Source: RGDT01 sp964630925 (GTDB lineage: Bacteria; Planctomycetota; Planctomycetia; Gemmatales; Gemmataceae). Taken from it: DNA of 28,883 bases. The position numbers and the translations under genes are program-made. The notes under the pieces were generated by a model that did no database searches, had not been told where the DNA came from, and was given only the letters and a program-made list of their open reading frames with translations. Below, piece by piece: positions 17,779-23,946 of this stretch (position 1 is its first letter; each line of letters starts with the position of its first letter). Where the stretch lies: positions 1-28,883 of the forward strand of contig CAZVZK010000132.1 of the NCBI GenBank assembly GCA_964630925.1. The letters are read 5' to 3'.

Positions 17779-18438
17779 ATGCGCACTTGGCTGTTGGCGG
17801 CGGCGTTGGCGGTGACGGCGGGGCAGGCGTCGGCCGGCGTCGTGGTCGGCGTGCGGCTCGGCGGGCCGTACTGGGGGCCGTACTACCCGCGCCCGTACTA
17901 CCCGCGCCCGTACTACGTCTACCCCGCCCCGGTGGTCTACCCCGCGCCCTACGCTGTCGTGCCGGCCTACCCGTACCCGGCGTACTCGGCGCCCGCGCCG
18001 ACGCCGGAGCCCTCACACTCCGTGCCCCCGCCCCCTCCGCCCGCCGACGCGCCGCCCGCCGTCCCGCCGCAGGACCTGCCGGCGGCGCCGATCCCCGTCA
18101 TCGCGGCATCGGTGCGTCCGGCCACGCCGGCGCCGACCTCCGCCGACGTGCAGGCGGGCCTGGCGGGGCTGAACGACCCGTCCCCGCAGGCGCGGGCGGA
18201 TGCGGTGTTGCGCCTGGCCCGGGCGCGGGACCGCCGCGCGGTGCCGTCCCTGGTGCGCGTCCTGGCGGACGACGACAGCCCCAACGTGCGGCGCATGGCC
18301 GCGCGCGTCCTGGGGATGCTGGGCGGCGCGGATGCCCTCGCCGGGCTGGAGCGGGCGGCGCGGTCCGACGCCGACCCGGACGTGCGCAAGAGCGCGGCGC
18401 TCGCGGCGGAGTCGATCCGGGCCGGCGCCGGCAGGTGA
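17779..18438 (+). CDS. Secreted Pro/Tyr-rich protein with C-terminal HEAT repeats
   Basis: A 219-residue exported protein. Residues 1-19 are a clean signal peptide ending GQASA. A Pro/Tyr-rich segment (about 29-72) contains tandem PYYPR units, followed by a Pro/Ala linker to about 120. Residues ~122-215 are HEAT/PBS-lyase-type helical repeats (QARADAVLRLARARDRRAVPSL, NVRRMAARVLGMLGGADAL, DVRKSAALAAESI), a fold that serves as a protein-binding scaffold. ATG 17779 has AAGGAGG just upstream. No enzymatic residues are seen. It stands alone, divergent from the UnbV operon and convergent with the unknown gene at 19168-20052. Similar surface-type proteins are common in planctomycetes; function is unknown. 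Confidence 0.85.
   Translation: MRTWLLAAALAVTAGQASAGVVVGVRLGGPYWGPYYPRPYYPRPYYVYPAPVVYPAPYAVVPAYPYPAYSAPAPTPEPSHSVPPPPPPADAPPAVPPQDLPAAPIPVIAASVRPATPAPTSADVQAGLAGLNDPSPQARADAVLRLARARDRRAVPSLVRVLADDDSPNVRRMAARVLGMLGGADALAGLERAARSDADPDVRKSAALAAESIRAGAGR
17877..17918 (+). repeat. 15-bp tandem repeat encoding PYYPR
   Basis: About 2.7 copies of a 15-nt unit (CCGTACTACCCGCGC) lie inside the HEAT-repeat gene and encode the repeated PYYPR segment. Period 15 keeps the frame, so copy number can change without breaking the gene. Confidence 0.8.
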
Positions 18439-18468
18439 CGCCGCGTCATCCGGATCGGGATGGAACCA

Positions 18469-18565
18469 TTGCATTGCATTGCACCCCCCCCGGTCACCCC
18501 CCTGCAATGCAAATCCAACGCTGATCGTGCGGCATCGGGCCTCTCCGGGCACAACTTGCATTTCA
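18469..18565. repeat. TGCAATGCAA inverted-repeat family with C/G runs
   Basis: TTGCATTGCA occurs twice, overlapping (18469-18478 and 18474-18483), just before a C run. TGCAATGCAA follows at 18503-18512, directly after six C. TTGCATTTCA lies at 18556-18565, directly before nine G. The last two copies with their C/G runs form 16-nt arms with one mismatch around a loop of about 43 nt. Confidence 0.65.
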
Positions 18566-18640
18566 GGGGGGGGGCGCGTGCCGGCCTCCCCGCGTCGGAC
18601 GCGAGGCCCGTCGGGCGCCGAGTCACCCGCCCACTTCCGG

Positions 18641-18679
18641 GACTCACATTCCACCTCTCCCCGATGTGGAATGTGAGTC
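18641..18679. repeat. Perfect inverted repeat, 14-bp arms
   Basis: GACTCACATTCCAC (18641-18654) and GTGGAATGTGAGTC (18666-18679) are perfect reverse complements around an 11-nt loop. A degenerate further copy of the arm, GAGTCACATGCCA, lies near 18725. There is no T run on either side, so this is not a classical terminator. Confidence 0.75.
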
Positions 18680-18844
18680 TGTCGGCGTAACATATTGCCG
18701 GAGCCGCATTTGCATCGCATGAGGCGAGTCACATGCCAGATCCCACATCCTCACCGCCTGGCGGGCGGCCCCGGCGATGAGCGTCAATGGCCGATGGCCG
18801 ACCACGCGCACTTGTCGCCCGCCGTCGCCCACGCCGGGGCTGTC

Positions 18845-18869
18845 GGGGCGGGGACGATGTCCCCGCCCC
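18845..18869. terminator. GC-rich hairpin, possible bidirectional terminator
   Basis: GGGGCGGGGAC (18845-18855), loop GAT, GTCCCCGCCCC (18859-18869): an 11-bp perfect stem with a 3-nt loop between two convergent genes. The following T content is low, so termination is inferred from position and stability only. Confidence 0.45.
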
Positions 18870-18930
18870 TCTGTTGCCCGCCGTGCCCGTTGTCAAAGAC
18901 GATGGCTGGTGTGGTGCCGCCTTCAGACTA

Positions 18931-18958
18931 CGCGTCTCGGGGGAGGCGACGAGACGCG
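18931..18958. repeat. Perfect inverted repeat, 9-bp arms
   Basis: CGCGTCTCG (18931-18939) and CGAGACGCG (18950-18958) flank a 10-nt loop in the same convergent gap. Confidence 0.6.
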
Positions 18959-19007
18959 ATCACCGGCGCCGCCCGAAGGTCAGCATCCGGGGGCGTTGAC
19001 GAGCCGG

Positions 19008-19070
19008 GCATCCGCTCCCGGCCCTTGTACGCAACCGAAGGTATCAGGCCCCCAGGCCGGGAGCAGATGC
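19008..19070. repeat. Inverted repeat, 16-bp arms with one mismatch
   Basis: GCATCCGCTCCCGGCC (19008-19023) pairs with GGCCGGGAGCAGATGC (19055-19070) except at one position, around a 31-nt loop. It lies about 100 bp past the 3' end of the unknown gene. Confidence 0.6.
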
Positions 19071-19167
19071 GGCAGACAACACCCCGACCCGCAACCACGG
19101 AGACAGGCCCGGCGCCCAGGAATGGCAGGCGCCGCCACCACTCGCCCCGACCGGCCATCCGGTCCGG

Positions 19168-20052
19168 TCAGGGCAGCGTCCCGTCCCGCAGCGCGGTGAT
19201 GTACGCCGTCGCCTTCTCGCGCAATCGCAGATGGTAGGGCAGGGTCATCGGCGGCAGGGGGGCTGGCACCTCGGCCAGGGGGTTGCCGTCGAGCAACGGG
19301 TGCTTGATGGATGGTGTGGTCAGCCCCAGGTCGGCCCGCACGCGCCGCAGCGCGATGACCTCGGCGGGGAACAGGCAAATCGGGGCATGGATGAACTCAG
19401 GGGCGCCCCGTCCGTGATCGACGGCCCGCTCCAGGTGGTAGTCGCAGACCGCCTGGAGGGCGGCATCCCCGTCCCAGCGGTCGAACACCGCCTGGTAGAC
19501 GCCCAGCGGGTGGACGCCCGGCCTCGCCACGTCCAGGTGCTCGCCGCGCCAGCGCGCGTAAAGCTTGGTGATGAACGGCTCGAAGGGGTTCATCCGCCAA
19601 TCCGCGAACGGCGCCGGCCCCTTCATCCCCTCAACGAGCACGCCGCCCAGCCAGTGGGCCGCCTCGTCCTCGCGCACCGCGATGGCCAGCGCCAACGCGA
19701 GCCCGGCGGCCTGCTGGACCGTAAAGCCACTGAAGCCACTCCTGACGCCGCGATACCAGAGACCTGCCCTCAGGGCCAGGAACCAGGCGGAGGCAAGGGC
19801 GGAGGCCCGAAGGTGCGGCCACCCCGCCGGATCACCTCGCGTCACCAGGAGGCAGCCCTGCACGCCCTCGTACAGCCCCAGCAGCTCGAGCGAGCTGTAG
19901 GCATCGGCCACCTTCAGTGGCGTGGATAGATCGGCGTCCTTCTCGATCACCCTCGGGATGGCGAGCTTCGCGGCGTGACACGGAGGCGAGGCCAGCCAGG
20001 CCTCCATCCCCTTCACCACGTTCGCCACCGACCAACCACGCTTCCGGCTCAT
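19168..20052 (-). CDS. Unknown helical protein
   Basis: A 294-residue soluble protein that I do not recognise with confidence. It is predicted largely alpha-helical (for example AGLALALAIAVREDEAAHWLG). Its C-terminal half contains YQAVFDRWDGDAALQAVCDYH, then LFPAEVIALRRVRADLGL and HPLLDGNPLAEVP. This layout is reminiscent of immunity-type helical proteins (Imm49-like), but the resemblance is loose. No signal peptide or membrane segment is seen. ATG 20052 is preferred over the adjacent GTG 20055; GGAAAGGG lies upstream. The gene begins 70 nt after the Rieske gene on the same strand and may belong to the hflX-Rieske unit. Codon use matches its neighbours, so a real gene is likely. Confidence 0.72.
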   Translation of the reverse strand: MSRKRGWSVANVVKGMEAWLASPPCHAAKLAIPRVIEKDADLSTPLKVADAYSSLELLGLYEGVQGCLLVTRGDPAGWPHLRASALASAWFLALRAGLWYRGVRSGFSGFTVQQAAGLALALAIAVREDEAAHWLGGVLVEGMKGPAPFADWRMNPFEPFITKLYARWRGEHLDVARPGVHPLGVYQAVFDRWDGDAALQAVCDYHLERAVDHGRGAPEFIHAPICLFPAEVIALRRVRADLGLTTPSIKHPLLDGNPLAEVPAPLPPMTLPYHLRLREKATAYITALRDGTLP

Positions 20053-20122
20053 CACCAGCCCTTTCCAGGGAGGCTCGGCCCCCGCCCTTCACCCCCACCG
20101 AACACCTCAGCCTCACCCGGCA

Positions 20123-21184
20123 TCAGGCCCCCAGGTACCGCGCGAGCAGCCGGTGGAAGGCGTAGCCGCCGGCCTCGCGACGCACGCTGAAACGTCCGGT
20201 GGAGTATGTGCGGCTGCCCAGGCCACGCTGCACCTCGGCGCAGATCTCCTCGTCCTCCATCTGCACCTGATGCGCCACCTCGATGCTGCGCCTCTTGAAG
20301 TCGTCGGGCGTGCCGGCGGCGAAGTAGAAGTCGAAGACGACGCGGCACGCCCCGACGCCCTCGGGGAAGACCGTGTTGGTATCCATCACGCCGCCGTAGA
20401 GGTTGATCATCGCGTGCGGGAACGCCCAGGCGTAGCGGGCCTCCTTGCCCGACCGAACGTCGCCCACGGCGCCCGGCTCCAGCGGGCTGATCTGCACGCT
20501 GGCGTACTCGCCGACCTCCGTGCGGTACTGCGAGTAATCCAGCACCCCCGCCAAACCTGGGTGCAGCGTGTTGACGTGGTAGCCGCCGTCGAGGTAGTTG
20601 TCGCAGAACACCTTCCAGTCGCAGGCGATGCGGTACTCGCGCCGCGCCTCGAACACCAGCCCGGCCATGTCCTCCAACATTCCGAAGCGCTCTAGCGGCT
20701 CCAGCCATTCACGGAGCGGCGGCACGTCCGGAGTGAGCGCCACCCAGACCAGCGGCCCCCACGCCTCGACGCGCACGGGCGGCAGGCCGTTGTCCTCGCG
20801 GCGGAACTCCTCGACGCCCGCGAACTCCGGCAGGCCGGTCAGCCGCCCGTCGAGCGTGTACGTCCAGCCGTGGTAGCGGCAGCGCAGTTTCGTGGCCTCG
20901 CCCTGGTCCTGACACGCCACCCGCGCGCCGCGGTGGCGGCACACGTTGACGAAGCCGTGCAGGCCGCCGGCCTCGTCGCGCGTCACCACCACCGGCTCGC
21001 CGGCCATGTCGGCGGTGAAGAACGTGCCGGGCCGGGCCACCTGATCGACGCGGCCGGCGAGGAGCCAGGAGCGTGAGAAGACCTTGTGACGCTCCTGCTC
21101 CAGATGTGCCGGGCTGCGATACCAGGACGACGGGATCGTGCGCGCGCGTTCCAGCGGCAGGGCGGGGTCGAAGTCATTCGTCAT
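20123..21184 (-). CDS. Rieske non-heme iron oxygenase, large (alpha) subunit
   Basis: A 353-residue aromatic-ring-hydroxylating/choline-monooxygenase-type oxygenase component. The Rieske 2Fe-2S ligands are Cys82 and His84 (CRHRG) and Cys102 and His105 (CRYHGW). The catalytic mononuclear iron is bound by His203 and His208 (NYLDGGYHVNTLH), with bridging Asp199 and an acidic third ligand expected in the EDEEICAEVQRG segment. The C-terminal EVQRGLGSRTYSTGRFS and FHRLL parts resemble the choline, carnitine or glycine-betaine oxygenase branch more than naphthalene dioxygenases. Length is normal for the short form. No reductase or ferredoxin gene lies nearby, so electrons must come from elsewhere. 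ATG 21184 overlaps the hflX end by 11 bp, suggesting coupled translation. The substrate cannot be read from sequence. Confidence 0.92.
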   Translation of the reverse strand: MTNDFDPALPLERARTIPSSWYRSPAHLEQERHKVFSRSWLLAGRVDQVARPGTFFTADMAGEPVVVTRDEAGGLHGFVNVCRHRGARVACQDQGEATKLRCRYHGWTYTLDGRLTGLPEFAGVEEFRREDNGLPPVRVEAWGPLVWVALTPDVPPLREWLEPLERFGMLEDMAGLVFEARREYRIACDWKVFCDNYLDGGYHVNTLHPGLAGVLDYSQYRTEVGEYASVQISPLEPGAVGDVRSGKEARYAWAFPHAMINLYGGVMDTNTVFPEGVGACRVVFDFYFAAGTPDDFKRRSIEVAHQVQMEDEEICAEVQRGLGSRTYSTGRFSVRREAGGYAFHRLLARYLGA

Positions 21185-22541
21185 CGGCGGTGCCCAGCCG
21201 GGTGCCGTCGAGGAAGCGCACCTTCACCGACGGGCCCATGATGTGGTGGAACAGGTGCTTCGGCAGCCGGCAGTGGATGACGACCTGGTCCTCCCGGTAG
21301 TCCTGGCGGAGGACCTCGGCGTGGGCGGCGAGGTACGACAGCACCTTGCCGTTGGCCTGGCCGGTGGTGACCTCGGCCTCGGCGAAGTCGGCGGACAGCA
21401 TCTCGACGACGGCGTCGCGCAGCTCGTCGAGGCCGGTCTTCTCGTAGGCGCTCACCGCGACGGCGCGCGGGTGGTGCGCCTGGAGGACGTGCAGGTGCGA
21501 GGCGTCGGGCACCCGGTCGGCCTTGTTCAAGACGAGGAGGGTCGGCTTTTCGCCGCAGCCGATGGACGCGAGGACGCCGTTGACGGCCTTGATCTGTTCC
21601 TCGGCGAAGGGGTTGCTGGCGTCCACGACGTGGAGCAGCAGGCGGGCCTGCCGCGTCTCCTCGAGCGTCGCCTTGAACGAGGCGACCAGGTGGTGGGGCA
21701 GGTCGCGGATGAAGCCGACCGTGTCGGAGAGGAGGACCTTGGGCTGGAAGGAGGATGCCTTCTCATCCTTGATCCTCCCCCCGTCATCCTTCCCGCCGCG
21801 GAGGTGCCACTGGCGGGTGCGGGTGTCGAGGGTGCTGAAGAGCTTGTCCTCGGCGAGGACGCCGGCCCCCGTGAGGGCGTTCATGAGGGTGGACTTGCCG
21901 GCGTTGGTGTAGCCGACCAGCGACACCGTATGCTCCTCGCGGCGGCTGGCGACCTCGCGCTCCTTGCGGGCCTGGACCTCCGCGAGTCGCTCCTTCAGGT
22001 CGCGGATGCGGGCGTCCACGAGGCGGCGGTCCTCTTCGAGCTGCGTCTCGCCGGGGCCGCGGGTGCCGATGCCGCCGGCGTGGCGTCCGAGGTGGGACCA
22101 CATCTGGCGCAGACGCGGCAGGGCATACTCGAGCTGGGCCAGCTCGACGGCGAGGCGAGCCTCGGCGGTGCGGGCGCGGGTGGCGAAGATGTCGAGGATC
22201 AGCTCGGAGCGGTCGAGCACCTTGACGTTGAGGGCCTTCTCCAGGTTGCGGAGCTGGGCGGGGGAGAGGTCGTTGTCGAAGATGACCACGTCGGCGGAGC
22301 CGGCGGCGGTCAGCTCCAGCAATTCATCGAGCTTGCCCTTGCCGATGTAGGTGGCGGGGTCGGGGTGCTGGCGTTTCTGGGTGAGGCCGCCGACGACGAT
22401 GGCGCCGGCGGTGGAGGCGAGGCCGCGCAATTCGTCGAGGGGGTCGTCCCCGAGGAAGGGGCGGTCCGGCAGGGCGACGGTGACGAGAAGGGCACGTTCC
22501 TTCTCGACGGCCAGCTCTTCGCGGGTGTTGTCGAATGTCAC
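21174..22541 (-). CDS. hflX: GTPase HflX
   Basis: A 455-residue ribosome-associated GTPase that splits stalled or hibernating ribosomes. The N-terminal HflX domain carries TYIGKGKLDEL and the signature GGIGTRGPGETQLEEDRR (157-173), followed by a coiled-coil linker (175-205) and the G domain: G1 GYTNAGKST (210-218), G3 DTVG (273-276) and G4 NKAD (339-342). Between G2 and G3 there is an extra segment of about 17 residues at 250-266 (GKDDGGRIKDEKASSFQ) where the family normally runs straight from a short hairpin into the VLLSDTVGF segment. The start is GTG 22541, with GGAGG about 12 nt upstream; no better start is seen. It heads a minus-strand unit with the Rieske oxygenase. Confidence 0.95.
   Translation of the reverse strand: MTFDNTREELAVEKERALLVTVALPDRPFLGDDPLDELRGLASTAGAIVVGGLTQKRQHPDPATYIGKGKLDELLELTAAGSADVVIFDNDLSPAQLRNLEKALNVKVLDRSELILDIFATRARTAEARLAVELAQLEYALPRLRQMWSHLGRHAGGIGTRGPGETQLEEDRRLVDARIRDLKERLAEVQARKEREVASRREEHTVSLVGYTNAGKSTLMNALTGAGVLAEDKLFSTLDTRTRQWHLRGGKDDGGRIKDEKASSFQPKVLLSDTVGFIRDLPHHLVASFKATLEETRQARLLLHVVDASNPFAEEQIKAVNGVLASIGCGEKPTLLVLNKADRVPDASHLHVLQAHHPRAVAVSAYEKTGLDELRDAVVEMLSADFAEAEVTTGQANGKVLSYLAAHAEVLRQDYREDQVVIHCRLPKHLFHHIMGPSVKVRFLDGTRLGTADDE
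21744..21797 (-). repeat. Low-complexity insertion in hflX (SSFILPPSSF-type repeat remnant)
   Basis: The insertion in the HflX G domain is built from short related words on the plus strand (tcatccttgatcctcc, then gtcatccttcccgcc). Read in another plus frame it gives SSLILPPSSFP, like the SSFILHPSSFIL heptad repeats scattered through many planctomycete and cyanobacterial genomes. Its length is a multiple of three and the reading frame is kept. Confidence 0.55.
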
Positions 22542-22570
22542 GGTGTGGTGGCCCCTCCTGGGTGCAGGGT

Positions 22571-22576
22571 ATTCTA
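22571..22576 (-). promoter_or_regulatory. Candidate -10 box for hflX
   Basis: TAGAAT on the minus strand (5 of 6 to consensus) lies about 30 nt before the GTG start, inside GGGTAgaaTACCC, a small dyad. No clear -35 box is seen. Confidence 0.35.
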
Positions 22577-22609
22577 CCCGAGGGCGGGGCCGGAGGGTAG
22601 CGGGAACGT

Positions 22610-22745
22610 CGGAGCGTGAGCGCCTCTCGTCCTCGGCGAGCGGGGCCGCGTGAGCGCCCCGAGTGGAGCGTCAGCGGCTCTCGTCTCGCGCGTCAGCGCC
22701 CCGAGTTGGAGCGTCAACACGTCCCGTCCGGAGCGTCCGCGACGA
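22610..22745. repeat. Degenerate GAGCGTCAGCGC-type tandem repeat
   Basis: Variants of GGAGCGTCAGCG followed by CTCTCGTC and CGTCAGCGCCCCGAGT recur: first with GAGCGTGAGCGCC near 22613, again with GGAGCGTCAGCGG near 22667, and shortened with GGAGCGTCAACACG near 22709 and GGAGCGTCCGCGACG near 22731. Unit length drifts from about 54 to about 20 nt. No coding frame is preserved. Confidence 0.5.
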
Positions 22746-22756
22746 GGAGGACCACC

Positions 22757-22942
22757 TCACTCGGCCGGCAACCGGGCGAAGAGGCCCGTGACGGGGATGG
22801 CGAGGCCTGGCAGCAGCGTGCCGCCGTCGAGCGTGTCGCCCTCGTGGAGCGTCCGCACGTCGGTCAGTGACGTGTGGACGCGCACCTCACGGCCCCGAGG
22901 CGTCAACCGGCCTACAACGACCACCAGCTCCGCCGATGGGCC
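22757..22942 (-). pseudogene. C-terminal relic of a Uma2 family (PD-(D/E)XK-like) protein
   Basis: The minus frame ending at TGA 22759-22757 encodes ELVVVVGRL, then REVRVHTSLTDVRTLHEGDTLDGG, continued as TLLPGLAIPVTGLFARL (pieces of one segment). This matches the end of Uma2 family proteins (strand-turn, then a TLDGGDVLPGF-like motif and LPVAELFA-like tail). Everything upstream, including the catalytic core of the nuclease-like fold, is gone: beyond about 22942 the sequence belongs to an unrelated relic on the other strand. Uma2 proteins are expanded in planctomycetes and cyanobacteria, with no settled role. No start codon or ribosome site is seen, so I treat it as a fragment. Confidence 0.7.
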
Positions 22943-22959
22943 GGCGTGACCAGGCTTGA

Positions 22960-23211
22960 ACGCCGCTGGGGGCTGACGCCGAACGGCGGGATTTCGTGCT
23001 GCGCGGCATCGTCCATGCCCCGGAAGGAGGAGAGGCGCCCGAGATCGTCGGCACCTGCGCCGAGCGCGTCCCGAGCAAGTTCTTCTCCGTCGATGTCGCG
23101 CGGCGGCAGGACGGGCTGTTGCGGGTTGTGGAGGTGGGCGACGGTCAGGTGTCGGATCTGGTCGGCTGAACCGCGGAGGCGTTCGCGGCCATGTGGGCGC
23201 GGTGTGGGTGA
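22960..23211 (+). pseudogene. C-terminal relic of an ATP-grasp (DUF4343/R2K-like) protein with a nonsense mutation
   Basis: The plus frame from 22960 encodes ADAERRDFVLRGIVHAPE, then RVPSKFFSVDVARRQDG and VVEVGDGQVSDL. This is the C-terminal part of the R2K-type ATP-grasp proteins, including the acidic metal-binding end (VEVGDGQVS). The frame stops at TGA 23167-23169 and then continues as TAEAFAAMWARCG to TGA 23209-23211. The first TGA stands where a Trp (TGG) fits, so it looks like a one-base nonsense change. An in-frame TGA at 22957-22959 closes the left end, and the N-terminal ATP-binding half is missing. Confidence 0.7.
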
Positions 23212-23252
23212 ACGTGCGGAGCGCTCCGCTTCGCGGCGACCCGAACCCCGGC

Positions 23253-23762
23253 TCAATACTCCGCCGCCAGGCCGGCGAGCAGCGCCTTGCACAGGTCGGG
23301 CAGCGCGTCGCTATCCCGGCAGGTGAACAGGCAGCCGTCGATCACCAGGGCCTCGTCGTGGTACGTCCCGCCGGCGGCGCGCACGTCGTCGCGCACCTCG
23401 GGGGCGCAGGTGAGCTGACGGCCCAGCACGGCCCCCGCGCTGATGAGCAGCTGCGCCGCGTGGCCGACGGCGGCCACGCGCCGGCCCTCGTCGAGGAAGG
23501 TGCGGGTGATGTCCACCGCCTCCTCGCGGAGGCGAAGCTTCTCCGGGGCGTAGCCGCCGGGGATGACGAGCAGGTCGTACTCGGAGGGGTTGACCTCGCG
23601 GATGGGCATGTCGCACTCGACGACGTGCCCACGCAGTCCGGTCACGGGCTTGCCGCTGGGGCTGGCGAGGGTCACCTGGGAGTCCTCCTCTCGCAGGCGG
23701 AACCAGGGGGCGTAGAGGTGCAGGTCCTCGAAGCCGTCGGCAAGCAGGATGAGGGCTTTCAT
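23253..23762 (-). CDS. DJ-1/PfpI family protein lacking the nucleophilic Cys
   Basis: A 169-residue class I glutamine-amidotransferase-like fold. Visible family features: MKALILLADGFEDLHLY with the conserved Glu12, YDLLVIPGGYAPEKLR, the nucleophile elbow RVAAVGHAAQLLISAG, and the C-terminal VIDGCLFTCRDSDALPDL. In PfpI/YhbO-type proteins the elbow reads AxxCHG. Here the Cys position is Gly100 (GGC; a Cys codon TGC is one base away), while the next His101 is kept. Protease, deglycase or glyoxalase activity through that Cys is therefore unlikely. The protein may be non-catalytic or use another residue. ATG 23762 is used rather than an upstream extension rich in Pro and Arg. Length and composition are otherwise normal. 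Confidence 0.88.
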   Translation of the reverse strand: MKALILLADGFEDLHLYAPWFRLREEDSQVTLASPSGKPVTGLRGHVVECDMPIREVNPSEYDLLVIPGGYAPEKLRLREEAVDITRTFLDEGRRVAAVGHAAQLLISAGAVLGRQLTCAPEVRDDVRAAGGTYHDEALVIDGCLFTCRDSDALPDLCKALLAGLAAEY

Positions 23763-23797
23763 GGCGGGTGGCGGTCTCGGCGGGGGGCGACACATCT

Positions 23798-23803
23798 ATT
23801 GTA
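23798..23803 (-). promoter_or_regulatory. Candidate -10 box for the PfpI-like gene
   Basis: TACAAT on the minus strand, with a poor -35 (TTCCGC) 18 nt further upstream, would start transcription about 29 nt before ATG 23762. The -10 box matches consensus at 5 of 6 positions. Confidence 0.4.
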
Positions 23804-23901
23804 AGCATGGACGACGGAACGGCGGAAGGCCAACCGCCTCGTGGTGCCAAGTGTCGGCTCGAAGAAGATCGGGCGATGCCGGACGAAGAACGGTGAGGAT
23901 G

Positions 23902-23922
23902 GACAAGACGTGACGTCTTGTC
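23902..23922. promoter_or_regulatory. 21-bp perfect dyad, candidate operator
   Basis: GACAAGACGT (23902-23911) and ACGTCTTGTC (23913-23922) are perfect reverse complements with one central base. The single-base centre suits a dimeric protein-binding site better than an RNA hairpin. It lies 24 bp upstream of ATG 23947, where a repressor could block transcription of that gene. The regulator is unknown. Confidence 0.5.
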
Positions 23923-23946
23923 TGGGAGGGCCCGAGGAGACGGCTC

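Larger units (their letters stand above)
18439..19167. other. Hairpin-dense convergent intergenic region (729 bp)
   Basis: No convincing gene is present on either strand. At least five inverted repeats are packed here: a TGCAATGCAA word family (18469-18565), a 14-bp perfect stem (18641-18679), an 11-bp perfect GC stem (18845-18869), a 9-bp perfect stem (18931-18958) and a 16-bp stem with one mismatch (19008-19070). The gap is the longest in the window and lies between two convergent genes. Confidence 0.7.
22542..23252. other. Decayed region between hflX and the pfpI-like gene
   Basis: No intact gene is present. From left: a candidate hflX promoter, a degenerate tandem repeat (about 22610-22745), a Uma2 C-terminal relic on the minus strand, and an ATP-grasp C-terminal relic on the plus strand. 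The last 40 bp to the pfpI-like stop hold nothing I can identify. Confidence 0.7.

Noticed and set aside
18928..19158. 76-codon minus ORF with a CRIC-like Cys pair in the convergent gap
   Set aside because: It contains the 9-bp and 16-bp inverted repeats, has no ribosome site and no family pattern.
19043..20137. 14-nt word ATCAGGCCCCCAGG present at 19043 and 20123
   Set aside because: In DNA of this base composition a 14-nt match within 29 kb is expected by chance, and one copy is coding.
22912..23292. ORFs of 100-150 codons on both strands across the decayed region
   Set aside because: Their frames differ from the two relics with clear family similarity and have shadow-like composition.
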